Positions 7,848 to 16,400 of a DNA stretch of 39,374 nucleotides are shown in pieces. How positions within the stretch are numbered: the stretch's first letter is position 1; every line of letters starts with the position of its first letter. This DNA is from Actinomadura montaniterrae (GTDB taxonomy: Bacteria; Actinomycetota; Actinomycetes; Streptosporangiales; Streptosporangiaceae): positions 1-39,374 of the forward strand of contig NZ_WBMR01000079.1 of NCBI RefSeq assembly GCF_008923365.1. Reading direction: 5' to 3'. The position numbers were made by a program, and so were the translations under genes. The notes under the pieces were generated by a model. It was not told the origin of the DNA. It made no database searches and saw only the letters and a program-made list of their open reading frames with translations.

Positions 7848-7866
7848 GTCGCGGCGATGCCGCGAC
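7848..7866. promoter_or_regulatory. Inverted repeat in the leader of the repeat-protein gene
   Basis: GTCGCGGC (7848-7855) and GCCGCGAC (7859-7866) form an 8-bp perfect dyad around GAT. It could be an operator or a leader stem-loop. The rest of 7600-8101 holds no credible gene, only GC-rich leader and intergenic sequence. Confidence 0.4.
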
Positions 7867-8113
7867 ACTCCCGAGGGCGGGCGGATGCGGACACTGATCG
7901 GCGAACGTCGGCGAGATGCGGTCGAAGGCACGCGGCCGGCGGTACGGGCGACCGGCACGCCCTCGCGTCCTCCGGACTGACCCCCTGTCACCCCCCTTCA
8001 CGGACACGGCGCCAGCACCGCTCCGGTGGGCGCCGGCTTCCGAGTCCCCCCACGCCGACGTCGGCGACCGGACGGGGGGACTCCAGTTCTCCGAAAGGGA
8101 TGTGCACCACCAC

Positions 8114-9409
8114 ATGATCGACAATCTCAAGCGCGGCCTGCTGGTCGCGGCCTCCATCGGCGGGGTCTTCTTCCTGGGGCAGGCCACCGCCCAGGCGGTC
8201 GCGGACGGCCACGACGGCCACGGCCATGCGGGCGCCGGCTCGGGCAACCAGAGCGCCGCCGTCAGCGGCAAGACCGGCCACGGCGCCAAGGGAGGCGGCG
8301 CCACCAGCCAGAACGCCGCCGGCTCCGGCAAGACCGGGAACTCCGGGAACTCCGGTTCGACGGGCGGGAACACCGCCGGGAACCTGTGCGTCATGTCGGA
8401 CTGCGTGGCCTACGCCTCGTCCGGCGACTCCGGCAAGACCGGGAAGACGGGCAACAGCGGGAAGGCCTGGAACAAGTCGCACACCAGCGGCGGCAACGGC
8501 GGACGCGGCGGCGACTCCGGCAACGCCGCCGCGAAGGGCGAGTCCGCGGCCGCGGCCTACGCCAAGACGTACGGCGGCTGGAATGGCGGCGGCGACGCCG
8601 CTGCCGCCTCCGGCAACAAGTCGCTGTCGCAGAGCGGCGACACCGGTCAGGGCGGCGAGGGCGGCAAGGCCGCCAGCAAGAACACCGCTCTCTCCGGCCA
8701 GACCGGTGACTCCGGCGACTCCGGTTCCACCGGCGGCAACAAGGCCTACAACATCTGCGTGATGGGCAAGTGCGGGGCCGTGGCCACGTCCGGCAAGTCC
8801 GGCGACACCGGGAAGACCGGAGACTCCGGCGACGCCGGGAACGTCTCGAAGACCGCCGGCGGCAACGGCGGCCGCGGCGGCGACTCGGGCGAGGCCGGAG
8901 CCGAGGGCCACAGCAAGGCCCAGGCAGACAACGGCACGGAGAGCGACGGGCGGTCCGCGCAGGAGGCGGGCTACCGGCTCGCGAACGGCGACGGGAACGG
9001 CGACGGGAACGGCGACGGCCACGCCGCCGCCGACTCGGGCGACCACGCCGTAGCCGTGACGGGCGCCACCGGAAACGGCGGCAAGGGCGGCGACGCCAAG
9101 AGCGAGAACCTCGCGGTGTCCGGCCAGACCGGCGACTCCGGTGACTCCGGCTCCACCGGCGGCAACACCGCCGCCAACGTCAGCCGTACCCGCGACGGCG
9201 GCAAGCACGGCAAGGACAGCAAGCACGGCAAGCACGCGCTGCTGGTCGCCTTCGCCTCGTCCGGCGACTCCGGCAAGACGGGGGACACCGGCGACAGCGG
9301 CGACGCCTGGAACAAGTCGCACACCAGCGGCGGCAACGGCGGCCGCGGCGGCGACTCCGGCAACGCCGGAGCCGAAGGCCACAGCGAGGCGGTCGCCGCC
9401 GTCCGCTGA
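8114..9409 (+). CDS. Secreted Gly-rich repeat protein with collagen-like Gly-X-Ser/Thr runs
   Basis: This 431-residue protein starts with a Sec-type signal peptide (MIDNLKRGLLVAASIGG... AQA, cleavage near residue 28). A His-rich segment (DGHDGHGHAG) follows, then three modules of about 100-115 residues (roughly 43-143, 166-270, 308-425). Each module has a Gly-X-Ser/Thr block (SGQTGDSGDSGSTGGN), a short linker, a second block (SSGDSGKTGKTGNSG) and a PGRS-like tail (GGNGGRGGDSG). Modules 1 and 2 carry a Cys-x4-Cys pair (92/97 and 215/220); module 3 replaces it with a Lys/His-rich stretch. NGDGNGDGNGDG (about 291-302) may bind calcium. An in-frame GTG at 8102 is an alternative start. No LPXTG or membrane anchor is seen. 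Function unknown; a cell-surface or matrix role is inferred. Confidence 0.85.
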   Translation: MIDNLKRGLLVAASIGGVFFLGQATAQAVADGHDGHGHAGAGSGNQSAAVSGKTGHGAKGGGATSQNAAGSGKTGNSGNSGSTGGNTAGNLCVMSDCVAYASSGDSGKTGKTGNSGKAWNKSHTSGGNGGRGGDSGNAAAKGESAAAAYAKTYGGWNGGGDAAAASGNKSLSQSGDTGQGGEGGKAASKNTALSGQTGDSGDSGSTGGNKAYNICVMGKCGAVATSGKSGDTGKTGDSGDAGNVSKTAGGNGGRGGDSGEAGAEGHSKAQADNGTESDGRSAQEAGYRLANGDGNGDGNGDGHAAADSGDHAVAVTGATGNGGKGGDAKSENLAVSGQTGDSGDSGSTGGNTAANVSRTRDGGKHGKDSKHGKHALLVAFASSGDSGKTGDTGDSGDAWNKSHTSGGNGGRGGDSGNAGAEGHSEAVAAVR

Positions 9410-9551
9410 CCTCCGGTCGCATCGGCGACCGGACCTCGGGTGACGCCGCCGCCCGGGCCCGGCTCGAAAGGCCGGGCGGGACGGCGGTCCACCCGGACGA
9501 CCCGACGAACGGCCGAGGCCGCCTCCGCACGAGGCGGGCCGACGGACCGGG

Positions 9552-9577
9552 AGGCGCGCGCCTTGGGGCGCGCGCCT
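9552..9577 (+). terminator. Strong hairpin terminator after the repeat-protein gene
   Basis: AGGCGCGCGCC (9552-9562) pairs perfectly with 9567-9577 around the loop TTGG. It lies 142 bases past the stop of the repeat-protein gene and is followed by TCGTCGTTCG. Confidence 0.65.
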
Positions 9578-9603
9578 TCGTCGTTCGCGGACCGGTCAGC
9601 GGG

Positions 9604-9683
9604 CCGGCCCCCAGCCGGTTCCCAGCCGGTCGGCGGACCGGTCCCCAGCCGGTCGGCGGGCCGGTCCCCAGCCGGTCCGCAGG
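9604..9683. repeat. 23-bp tandem repeat, three full copies plus a partial
   Basis: Units at 9615-9637, 9638-9660 and 9661-9683 share the pattern CCGGTCCCCAGCCGGT plus CGGCGGG or a close variant; a half unit lies at 9604-9614. The array is in the otherwise gene-free 9410-9895 interval. Confidence 0.8.
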
Positions 9684-9788
9684 GCGGCCCCGGGCCGGTC
9701 CGCGGGGCGCGGGGAGCCCGGGGCGGCCGGATCGTCCGGGAGATCGACGGCTTCCGGGGGTGGAGTGCGGACATCGGGTGGGCCGCAC

Positions 9789-9818
9789 TTACCGGATCTC
9801 GGCGCGACCCCGTAGTCT
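9789..9818 (+). promoter_or_regulatory. Promoter of ybaB-recR operon
   Basis: TTACCG (9789-9794), an 18-base spacer and TAGTCT (9813-9818), with a leader of about 70 nt before GTG 9896. Confidence 0.4.
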
Positions 9819-9895
9819 CGGGGGACGGACGTCCGGTGGTCGGCGCGGTCGCGAGAGAGAAGGCCCTTCCGAGGGGGCCGGAAGAGGGGTGCACC

Positions 9896-10315
9896 GTGGA
9901 ACCCGGTGGTCAGTTGAACATGCAGGAACTGCTGCAGCAGGCGCAGGCCATGCAGGAGCAGCTGTTCGCCGCGCAGCGGGAGCTGGCGGAGGCGGAGGTG
10001 AAGGGCACCGCGGGCGGCGGGCTCGTCACCGCGACGGTCAACGGCCAGGGCGAGGTCACCGGCATCGCGATCGACCCGAAGGCGATCGACGCCGACGACC
10101 CGGCCGACACCGCCGAGACCATCGCCGACCTGGTGCTCGCCGCGATCCGCGACGCGGCCCGGGAGGCGGCCGAGCTGCAGCAGGAGAAGATGGGACCGCT
10201 CGCGGCGGGCCTCGGCGGCGGGGGCGGCATCCCCGGCCTCGGCGGCGGCGGAGCGCCGGGCGGCGGCGGGATCCCCGGCGGCTTCCCCGGCCTCGGCGGA
10301 GGCCCCGGAGCCTGA
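9896..10315 (+). CDS. YbaB/EbfC family nucleoid-associated protein
   Basis: This 139-residue protein starts at GTG 9896 after AGAGGGG. The conserved YbaB core (MQELLQQAQAMQEQLFAAQRELAE, then VTATVNGQGEVTGIAIDPKAID) spans about residues 9-100. These small dimers bind DNA and occur next to dnaX and recR in most bacteria. The C-terminal ~35 residues are a Gly/Pro-rich tail (GGGGGIPGLGGGG...) common in actinobacterial members. It is the first gene of a tight block with recR and the DUF5063 gene; here it is separated from dnaX by about 3.5 kb, which is unusual. Confidence 0.93.
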   Translation: MEPGGQLNMQELLQQAQAMQEQLFAAQRELAEAEVKGTAGGGLVTATVNGQGEVTGIAIDPKAIDADDPADTAETIADLVLAAIRDAAREAAELQQEKMGPLAAGLGGGGGIPGLGGGGAPGGGGIPGGFPGLGGGPGA

Positions 10316-10386
10316 CCTGCGGCCGGACGGGCGCCGCCGCGCGGACCGGCCGGCGACCGAGACTCTGAGACGAAAGGAGGGGTCCG

Positions 10387-10986
10387 TTGTACGAAGGGGT
10401 GGTCCAGAACCTCATCGACGAGCTGGGCAGGCTGCCCGGCGTCGGCCCCAAGAGCGCGCAGCGGATCGCCTTCCACCTCCTCGCCGCCGATCCGGCCGAC
10501 GTCGAGCGCCTCGGCAAGGCGCTCAAGGAGGTCAAGGACAAGGTCCGCTTCTGCCGGACGTGCGGGAACGTCGCGGAAGAGGAGGAGTGCCGGATCTGCC
10601 GGGACGCCCGCCGCGACCCGTCGGTCATCTGCGTGGTCGAGGAGTCCAAGGACGTCGTCGCCATCGAGAAGACCCGCGAGTTCCGCGGCCGGTACCACGT
10701 GCTGGGCGGCGCGATCAGCCCGATCGAGGGCGTGGGCCCGGACGACCTGCGGATCCGGGAGCTGATGCAGCGGCTCGCGGACGGCACGGTCACGGAGCTG
10801 ATCCTGGCGACCGACCCGAACCTGGAGGGCGAGGCGACGGCGACGTACCTCGCCCGGCTGGTGAAGCCCATGGGCCTCACCGTCACGCGGCTGGCCAGCG
10901 GCCTGCCGGTGGGCGGTGACCTGGAGTACGCCGACGAGGTGACCCTGGGACGCGCATTCGAAGGACGGAGGCTGCTCGATGTCTGA
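10387..10986 (+). CDS. recR: Recombination mediator protein RecR
   Basis: The 199-residue RecR starts at TTG 10387, supported by the strong AAAGGAGG site just upstream and by the family start MYEGVVQNLIDELGRLPGVGPKSAQR. It contains the helix-hairpin-helix (about 10-30), the C4 zinc finger (Cys56, Cys59, Cys68, Cys71), a Toprim domain (VICVVEESKDVVAIE ... ATDPNLEGEATA) and the C-terminal region SGLPVGGDLEYADEVTLGRAF. RecR works with RecO (and RecF) to load RecA at single-strand gaps. Its end overlaps the next gene by 8 bases, implying translational coupling. Confidence 0.97.
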   Translation: MYEGVVQNLIDELGRLPGVGPKSAQRIAFHLLAADPADVERLGKALKEVKDKVRFCRTCGNVAEEEECRICRDARRDPSVICVVEESKDVVAIEKTREFRGRYHVLGGAISPIEGVGPDDLRIRELMQRLADGTVTELILATDPNLEGEATATYLARLVKPMGLTVTRLASGLPVGGDLEYADEVTLGRAFEGRRLLDV

Positions 10987-11527
10987 TGCCAACAGCCCGC
11001 AGGACTGGAACGCCCTCGCCGAGCGGGTGGCGTGCCACGTCGACAACTACCTGAACGGCCTGGAGGCCGTGGCGCGCGGCGACGGCGGGACGCACACGGT
11101 CCCGCTGCTGCTGCTGGAGGTCTCGCAGGTCATCCTGGCGGGCGCGCAGCTCGGCGCCAGCGCGGACGTGATCCTCCCGGACAACTGGGAGCCGGAGATC
11201 GGCGACGACCCCGACCTCGACGCGGTCCGCACGGGCCTCGCGGAGCGGCTCGGGGACCTCGACGAGTACGTCGAGGTGTTCGACCCGTACAAGGACACCG
11301 AGCCGACGTCCTACCGGCTGTCGGACGACCTGGTCGACGTCGCCAGCGACCTCGTCCACGGGCTGCGGCACTACAACCAGGACCGTCCGCTCGAGGCGCT
11401 GTGGTGGTGGCAGTACTCGTACTTCAACCACTGGGGCAACCACGCGGGCGCGTCGCTGCGCGCGCTGCACGCGTTCGTCGCGAACGACCGTCTCGCCGTG
11501 GCGCAGGAGGCCGCCGTAGCCCAGTAG
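10979..11527 (+). CDS. DUF5063 domain-containing protein
   Basis: This 182-residue, acidic, mostly helical protein (WNALAERVACHVDNYLNG ... DDLVDVASDLVHGLRHYNQ ... ALWWWQYSYFNHWGNHAGASLRALHAF) matches the DUF5063 family that commonly follows recR in actinomycetes. ATG 10979 overlaps recR by 8 bases, placing it in the ybaB-recR operon. It lacks signal peptide, membrane segments and known catalytic motifs. Its function is unknown; the gene order suggests a link to recombination or repair, which is inference only. Confidence 0.85.
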   Translation: MSDANSPQDWNALAERVACHVDNYLNGLEAVARGDGGTHTVPLLLLEVSQVILAGAQLGASADVILPDNWEPEIGDDPDLDAVRTGLAERLGDLDEYVEVFDPYKDTEPTSYRLSDDLVDVASDLVHGLRHYNQDRPLEALWWWQYSYFNHWGNHAGASLRALHAFVANDRLAVAQEAAVAQ

Positions 11528-11563
11528 CGGCCCCTGGCCTTTGGCCCCGGTCCTCGGTAGAGG

Positions 11564-12097
11564 TCAGCCGAACGGCGGCGGGGTCAGGTCGTAGCGGTCG
11601 ATGAGGCCGGGCAGCCAGTCGGGGCGGCCCAGGCTGAGCCCGTAGCGGCCGGCGAGTTCGCCGATCGCCCGGGGGTCGGGCGGGCCGTCGGCGACGAGGT
11701 CGGCGAGGTCGAGGAAGAAGTGCTCGAACCCCGCCGGGCTGATGACCTCGATCACGCGGCCGGGCGCGTCGCCCGCGTTCCACATGGCGTGCATCTCGCC
11801 GCGCGGTTTGGAGATGTAGCCGCCCTCGCCGAGGACGACCTCCTCGTCGCCGGACCGGAACCCGATGTCGCCCGCGGTGACGATGGAGAACTCGTCCTCG
11901 CGGATGTGCAGGTGCGGCGGGACGAGGGCCCCGACGGGGAACGGGTGTTCCACGATGGCCATCTGGTCGCCGGTGTCGGCGCCGAAGAGCTTGAACTGGA
12001 CGCCGATGGGGCCGAGGTCGCCGGTGCGTCCGGCGCCGGGTCGAAGCACGGTCAGTTGCGCGGCCTGCGTGCGGGAGGTCGTTCCGCTGTGCGTCAT
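11564..12097 (-). CDS. Cupin domain-containing protein
   Basis: This 177-residue protein carries a single cupin beta-barrel in the middle (about 45-130). Motif 1 is PPHLHIREDEFSIVTAGDIGF, supplying His/His/Glu metal ligands. Motif 2 is KPRGEMHAMWNAGDAPGRVIEV, supplying the last His. A C-terminal helical segment follows (FFLDLADLVADG...). Such proteins include small dioxygenases, isomerases and sensor domains; the substrate cannot be told. ATG 12097 follows AGGAGG. It is transcribed away from the TetR-like gene at 12459. A TTGACT hexamer at about 12160 on the minus strand may be its -35. Confidence 0.85.
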   Translation of the reverse strand: MTHSGTTSRTQAAQLTVLRPGAGRTGDLGPIGVQFKLFGADTGDQMAIVEHPFPVGALVPPHLHIREDEFSIVTAGDIGFRSGDEEVVLGEGGYISKPRGEMHAMWNAGDAPGRVIEVISPAGFEHFFLDLADLVADGPPDPRAIGELAGRYGLSLGRPDWLPGLIDRYDLTPPPFG

Positions 12098-12204
12098 GGT
12101 CCTGCCTCCTGACGGACGCTTCGGTCACTTCCAGTGTGCGAACCGGTGAAATATCAAGTCAAGAAGCCTCTGGCCTGCGGATTCGACGGCGCTGCGGGGA
12201 GGGT

Positions 12205-12243
12205 GTCCTCGGCGTTGCGCCCCCGTAACGCCCCGCCGAGGAC
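12205..12243. promoter_or_regulatory. Nested inverted repeat upstream of the TetR-like gene
   Basis: GTCCTCGGCG (12205-12214) pairs with CGCCGAGGAC (12234-12243), and an inner GCGTT/AACGC pair (12212-12216 / 12227-12231) offers an alternative fold. The interval 12098-12458 holds no credible gene; it contains this dyad, three direct repeats and a palindrome. Confidence 0.5.
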
Positions 12244-12382
12244 CTCTATCCCCCCGGGGCCGCCCGGTCCGGCCAAGGCGGAGGGGCGGCCTCTTCGCGG
12301 TTCCCTTTCTAACGGAGCGGCTTCGTGCCGTCCGCCGCGCGGCGGTGCGGGCGTGGCCGCGAGAGCGCACCCGCGCACCGCA

Positions 12383-12425
12383 GCGCAGGTGCGCGGCCGC
12401 GCAGGTGGGCACCACAGCGCAGGTG
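12383..12425 (+). repeat. Three direct repeats GCGCAGGTG in a promoter region
   Basis: GCGCAGGTG occurs at 12383-12391, 12399-12407 and 12417-12425 (steps of 16 and 18 bases). Copies 1 and 3 are embedded in a longer identical 15-mer, CAGCGCAGGTGCGCG. Confidence 0.75.
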
Positions 12426-12427
12426 CG

Positions 12428-12441
12428 CGCCTGTACAGGCG
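12428..12441. promoter_or_regulatory. Perfect palindrome, likely operator
   Basis: CGCCTGTACAGGCG is a perfect 14-bp palindrome ending 17 bases before ATG 12459. Its position suits autoregulation by the TetR-like product. Confidence 0.5.
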
Positions 12442-12458
12442 GACCGCGCGGGAACACC

Positions 12459-13424
12459 ATGGGTGGCATGGATTCACGGCGAAGCGTGAAGCAGAGCCTC
12501 CCCTACCCGTATGACCAGGACCTTTCGGCGGTGCTGCGGCGGCTGAACCGGCGCACTCCGGGCAGCCGGAACAGGCTCGCCAACGACCCGGTCACCGCCG
12601 CGTACCTGGCCGCGGGGATGCGGCTCATCGAGCGCCATCTGGGTCCGGACGCGGTCCGGACGGCCGTCGACCCGGAGGACGGCGGGTCCTCGATCGAGCG
12701 GCCCATGCTCGCCTTCCTGTCGCAGCGGGCGGTGGCGGCGGAGGTCGGCCGCAACCCCGACCCGTTCCCGCAGCTCGGCAGCGTCTCGACGCTGCGGTCC
12801 ACGTGGGGGTGCCATTCCGACTTCATCGCGGACCTGCTGCGGTTCGGGCTGTGGTCGTACCATCCGAACCACTGCGACGCGGCGGAGGCGGCGGACATCC
12901 TCGGGCTGCTCCTCGACGGGCCGGACCTCGTCGAGGGGATCCACCGCCTGGGGTTCTGGGACCTGCTGACGCTGGTGGACCGGTCGCGGTTCCGGCTGGA
13001 GCTGTTCGCGACCGCCGCGAGCGAGGGCGACGAGGTCGTCCAGAAGGCGCTGGCGGAGAACTACCAGGAGATCCTGGAGCCGTGGAGGGAGATCTGCGGT
13101 GAGCTCCTGGGGGCCCGGGGGCTGCGGCTGCGCACGGGCGTCTCCATCGACGCGTTCGTCGACATGGTCAGCGCGGTGATGGAGGGCGTGGCGCTGCGGG
13201 TGCTCGCCGACCGGGGCGCGGACGTGCTGGACCGGGCGCGGGGGCGGTCGATGGCGGGGACGGCCCTGCTCGCGCTGATCGGCGGGTGCGTCGAGCGCGC
13301 CGACCGGTCGGACGGGCTGACGATCGAGGAGTCCGTCGAGGCGATGGTCTACGGCACGACGGAGTCGGGGCGCGGCGGGCGCGGCGCGGCGGCGGTCCGC
13401 GATGGGCTCGTGGTGACGCGCTGA
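12459..13424 (+). CDS. TetR-like regulatory protein, divergent DNA-binding end
   Basis: This 321-residue protein (MGGMDSRRSVKQSLPYPYDQ...) is not confidently recognised. Residues around 45-60 (AAYLAAGMRLIERHLGPDAVRTAV) look like helix 1 of a TetR DNA-binding domain, and SVSTLRSTWGCHSDFIADLLRF (about 108-129) resembles the following TetR recognition and linker helices. The C-terminal half (ENYQEILEPWREICGELL ... FVDMVSAVMEGVALRVLAD) resembles a TetR ligand domain. The insertion between the two helical parts is longer than usual. The start could also be ATG 12468. The upstream palindrome and direct repeats support a DNA-binding role. A non-TetR helical protein remains possible. Confidence 0.6.
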   Translation: MGGMDSRRSVKQSLPYPYDQDLSAVLRRLNRRTPGSRNRLANDPVTAAYLAAGMRLIERHLGPDAVRTAVDPEDGGSSIERPMLAFLSQRAVAAEVGRNPDPFPQLGSVSTLRSTWGCHSDFIADLLRFGLWSYHPNHCDAAEAADILGLLLDGPDLVEGIHRLGFWDLLTLVDRSRFRLELFATAASEGDEVVQKALAENYQEILEPWREICGELLGARGLRLRTGVSIDAFVDMVSAVMEGVALRVLADRGADVLDRARGRSMAGTALLALIGGCVERADRSDGLTIEESVEAMVYGTTESGRGGRGAAAVRDGLVVTR

Positions 13425-13472
13425 GACCGACCGGATGCCCGGGATCGCCGGGTGCGGGCCGGGAGGCTGCCC

Positions 13473-13478
13473 TACGGT
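13473..13478 (+). promoter_or_regulatory. -10 box of the DUF4132 gene (leaderless)
   Basis: TACGGT lies seven bases before ATG 13486; the -35 region is weak. Confidence 0.35.
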
Positions 13479-13485
13479 GACGGGT

Positions 13486-16400
13486 ATGGATGATCTTCCC
13501 GTTTCGGGTGAAGATGCCCTGGTCCTCCCGGACGCGTGGCGGCGGCGGATGTTCCCGCGGCGGGGCGGGCGGCCGGGACCGGCGATCAAGGTGGACCGGG
13601 GCGCCGCCGGGGACGTGCGGGAGCGGGTCCGCGCGCTGGAGGGCAAGGCACCGCTCGACGGGCGGGACGACGTGGCCCCGGAGCTGGCCGCCGCGGCGAA
13701 GGAGCACTTGTCCGGCGCCGTGAATCCGCTGGGTGCGGCCGTGGTCGCGGCGTCGCTGATCGAGGACGCGGGGTGGGAGCAGGCCGTCGAGAAGCTCGCC
13801 GCGTCGCTGGCGGACGCGTGGGTGACCGAGCACGGGCTGCCGTTCGCGGCGTGCGCGTTCGCCGAGTTAAGCGCGCTCGGCTGGGGTTTCCCCGGCGTCC
13901 GGGTCGTGCGGCCGGCGGAGGAGCGGCCCGGCAGGTCGGTCGCGGCGACGCCGGCGTGGCGGATCGGTGCGCGGCTGCGGGCGCTGCTGGCCGTCGCCGA
14001 CGACGGCGAGTACGCGGAGGCGGTGGACGGTCTCGCGCGGCGCCGGCGCACGCCGACGCAGCGGGCGGCGGTGTCGTTCCTGGTGCCGTCGCGGCTCGAC
14101 TGGGTGGACGAGTGCTGCGCCGCGCCGCCCGACCTGCGGCACGAGGCGGTCTTCCTGTGGATGCTGCACTGCGCGCTGGGGTCGGCGGGCCAGGTGGAGA
14201 CGCTGGGCACGTACGGGCTCGCGTTCCCGTTCATGTGGAACCGGTCGTGCCTGGTCACGATGCTGGACGGGGTGGGCGCGGCGGCCGTGCCGCTGTTCGC
14301 CGGGGCGTTCGACGCGAACGAGTGGGACACCGACCTGCGGAAGCTGATCGTGGAGATGCTCGCGATCGTGCCGGGCGACGAGGCGTTCCAGGCGCTGGTC
14401 GACCGCGCGGACCAGAAGCATGTGCGGCCCGCACTGCTCGCGGCGATGAAGCGGTTCCCCGCGCGGGCGCTGCGGCTGCTGCAACCGGCCGCGACGGACG
14501 CGCCGCATCTCGCCGACCTGCTGGCGGGGCACGTGCGGTCTCATCCCGAGCTAGCGGCGGAGGCCGGTGTGGTGGTCGCGGACGACGGACGGCTGCCGGA
14601 CGCTCCGGTGGACGCGCTGCCGGGCCCGCTGGCCGATCCGCCCTGGCTGCGGGACGTCAAGGCGGCGAAGCCCATCGTCGTCGAGGGCCTGGCCCCGCCC
14701 GCCGAGCCCGCGATGCGGTGGGAGCCGGGAGAGCAGGAGGAATGGGCGAAGACCGACGACCGGCACCGGAGGCCCGCCACTGACGACTGGGACGCGCTGG
14801 TCGAGGAGTTCCGCAGCGGCCGCGCCTACGGTTACGGGTTCGGTGTCCTCACGTACGGGCCGGTGGAGAAGGTGCGGCCGTGGCTGGCGGGCTGGAAGCC
14901 GCAGCTGTGGGAGGCCGAGATGTGGCTGCGGCCGGTCGTGGCCCGGTTCGGGGTGGACGCGCTGCCGGTCGCGCTGCGGATCGCGGAGAGGGACCCGGCG
15001 GGGCTGGCGGATCGCGCGCTGCCGTTTCTGGACGCCGGGCTGGCGCGGTTGATGGCCGCGTGCCTGGCCAAGCCGAAGCGGGGCCGCAAGACCGCGCTCG
15101 CCTGGTTCGGCCGGCACGGTGTGGACGCGGTGCCGCTGCTCGTCCCGGCCGCGCTGGGCAAGCCCGGCCCGGCGCGGAGGGAGGCCGAGGGCGCGCTGCG
15201 GCTGGTGGCCGAGAAGCACGGGAATGACGAGGTCATCAAGGCGGCGGCGCGCGCGCACGGCGACGACGTGGCGGACGCCCTGCGAGCGGCCGTCATGGTG
15301 GATCCGCTCGAACTCCTGCCGAAACGCATCCCGGTGGTGGGCGAGTGGGCCGTCCCGGAGACGCTGCCGCAGATCAGGCTCCGCGGACGGGACGACGCGC
15401 TGCCCGTCGCGGCCGTCCGGCACCTGCTGACGATGCTGGCCATGTCGAAGAACGACGAGGTGTACGCGGGCGTCGGGATCGTCAGGGAGGCGTGCGATCC
15501 GGAGTCGCTGGCGGAGTTCGCGTGGGCGCTGTTCGAGCAGTGGCGGCGCGGCGACGCACCGGCCCAGGACGGCTGGGCGCTGGCGCAGCTCGGCTGGCTG
15601 GGCGACGACGAGACCGCCCGCAGGCTGACCCCGCTGATCCGCGCGTGGCCGGGGGACGGCGGGCATTCCAAGGCGGTCGCGGGCCTGGACGTGCTCGCGG
15701 CTATCGGCACCGATGTGGCGCTTATGCAGCTGCACGGCATCGCGCAGAAAGTGAAGTTCAAGGGGCTGAAGGCGCGCGCGCAGGACAAGATCCAGGAGGT
15801 CGCCGGCGGGCTGGGCCTGACATCTGAGCAGCTCGGCGACCGGCTGGTCCCCGACTTCGGGCTGGACGCGGACGGCGGGCTCGTCCTGGACTACGGGCCG
15901 CGCCGGTTCGTCGTCGGGTTCGACGAGCAGCTCAGGCCGCAGGTCTCCGACGAGGACGGCACCCGCCGCAAGGCGCTGCCCAAGCCGGGCGCCAAGGACG
16001 ATCCGGAGCTGGCGCCCGCCGCGTACAAGCGGTTCGCGGCGTTGAAGAAGGACGTGCGGGCGGTCGCCGACGGCCAGATCCGGCGTCTGGAGGCGGCGAT
16101 GGCGGCGCGGCGCCGCTGGACGGCCGCGGAGTTCCGCCGCCTGTTCGTGGAGCATCCGCTGATCTGGCACATCGCGCGGCGGCTGGTCTGGGTCGCCGAG
16201 GACGGGGACGGCGGCGACGCGGTGGCGTTCCGGGTGGCCGAGGACCGGACGTTCGCCGACGCCGCCGACGACGCGGTGTCCCTGCCGGACTCGGCGCGCG
16301 TCGGCATCCCGCATCCGCTGGAGCTGGGCGGCGCGGTGGAGGCGTGGTCGGCCCTGTTCGCCGATTACGCGATCCTGCAGCCGTTCCCGCAGCTCGGCCG

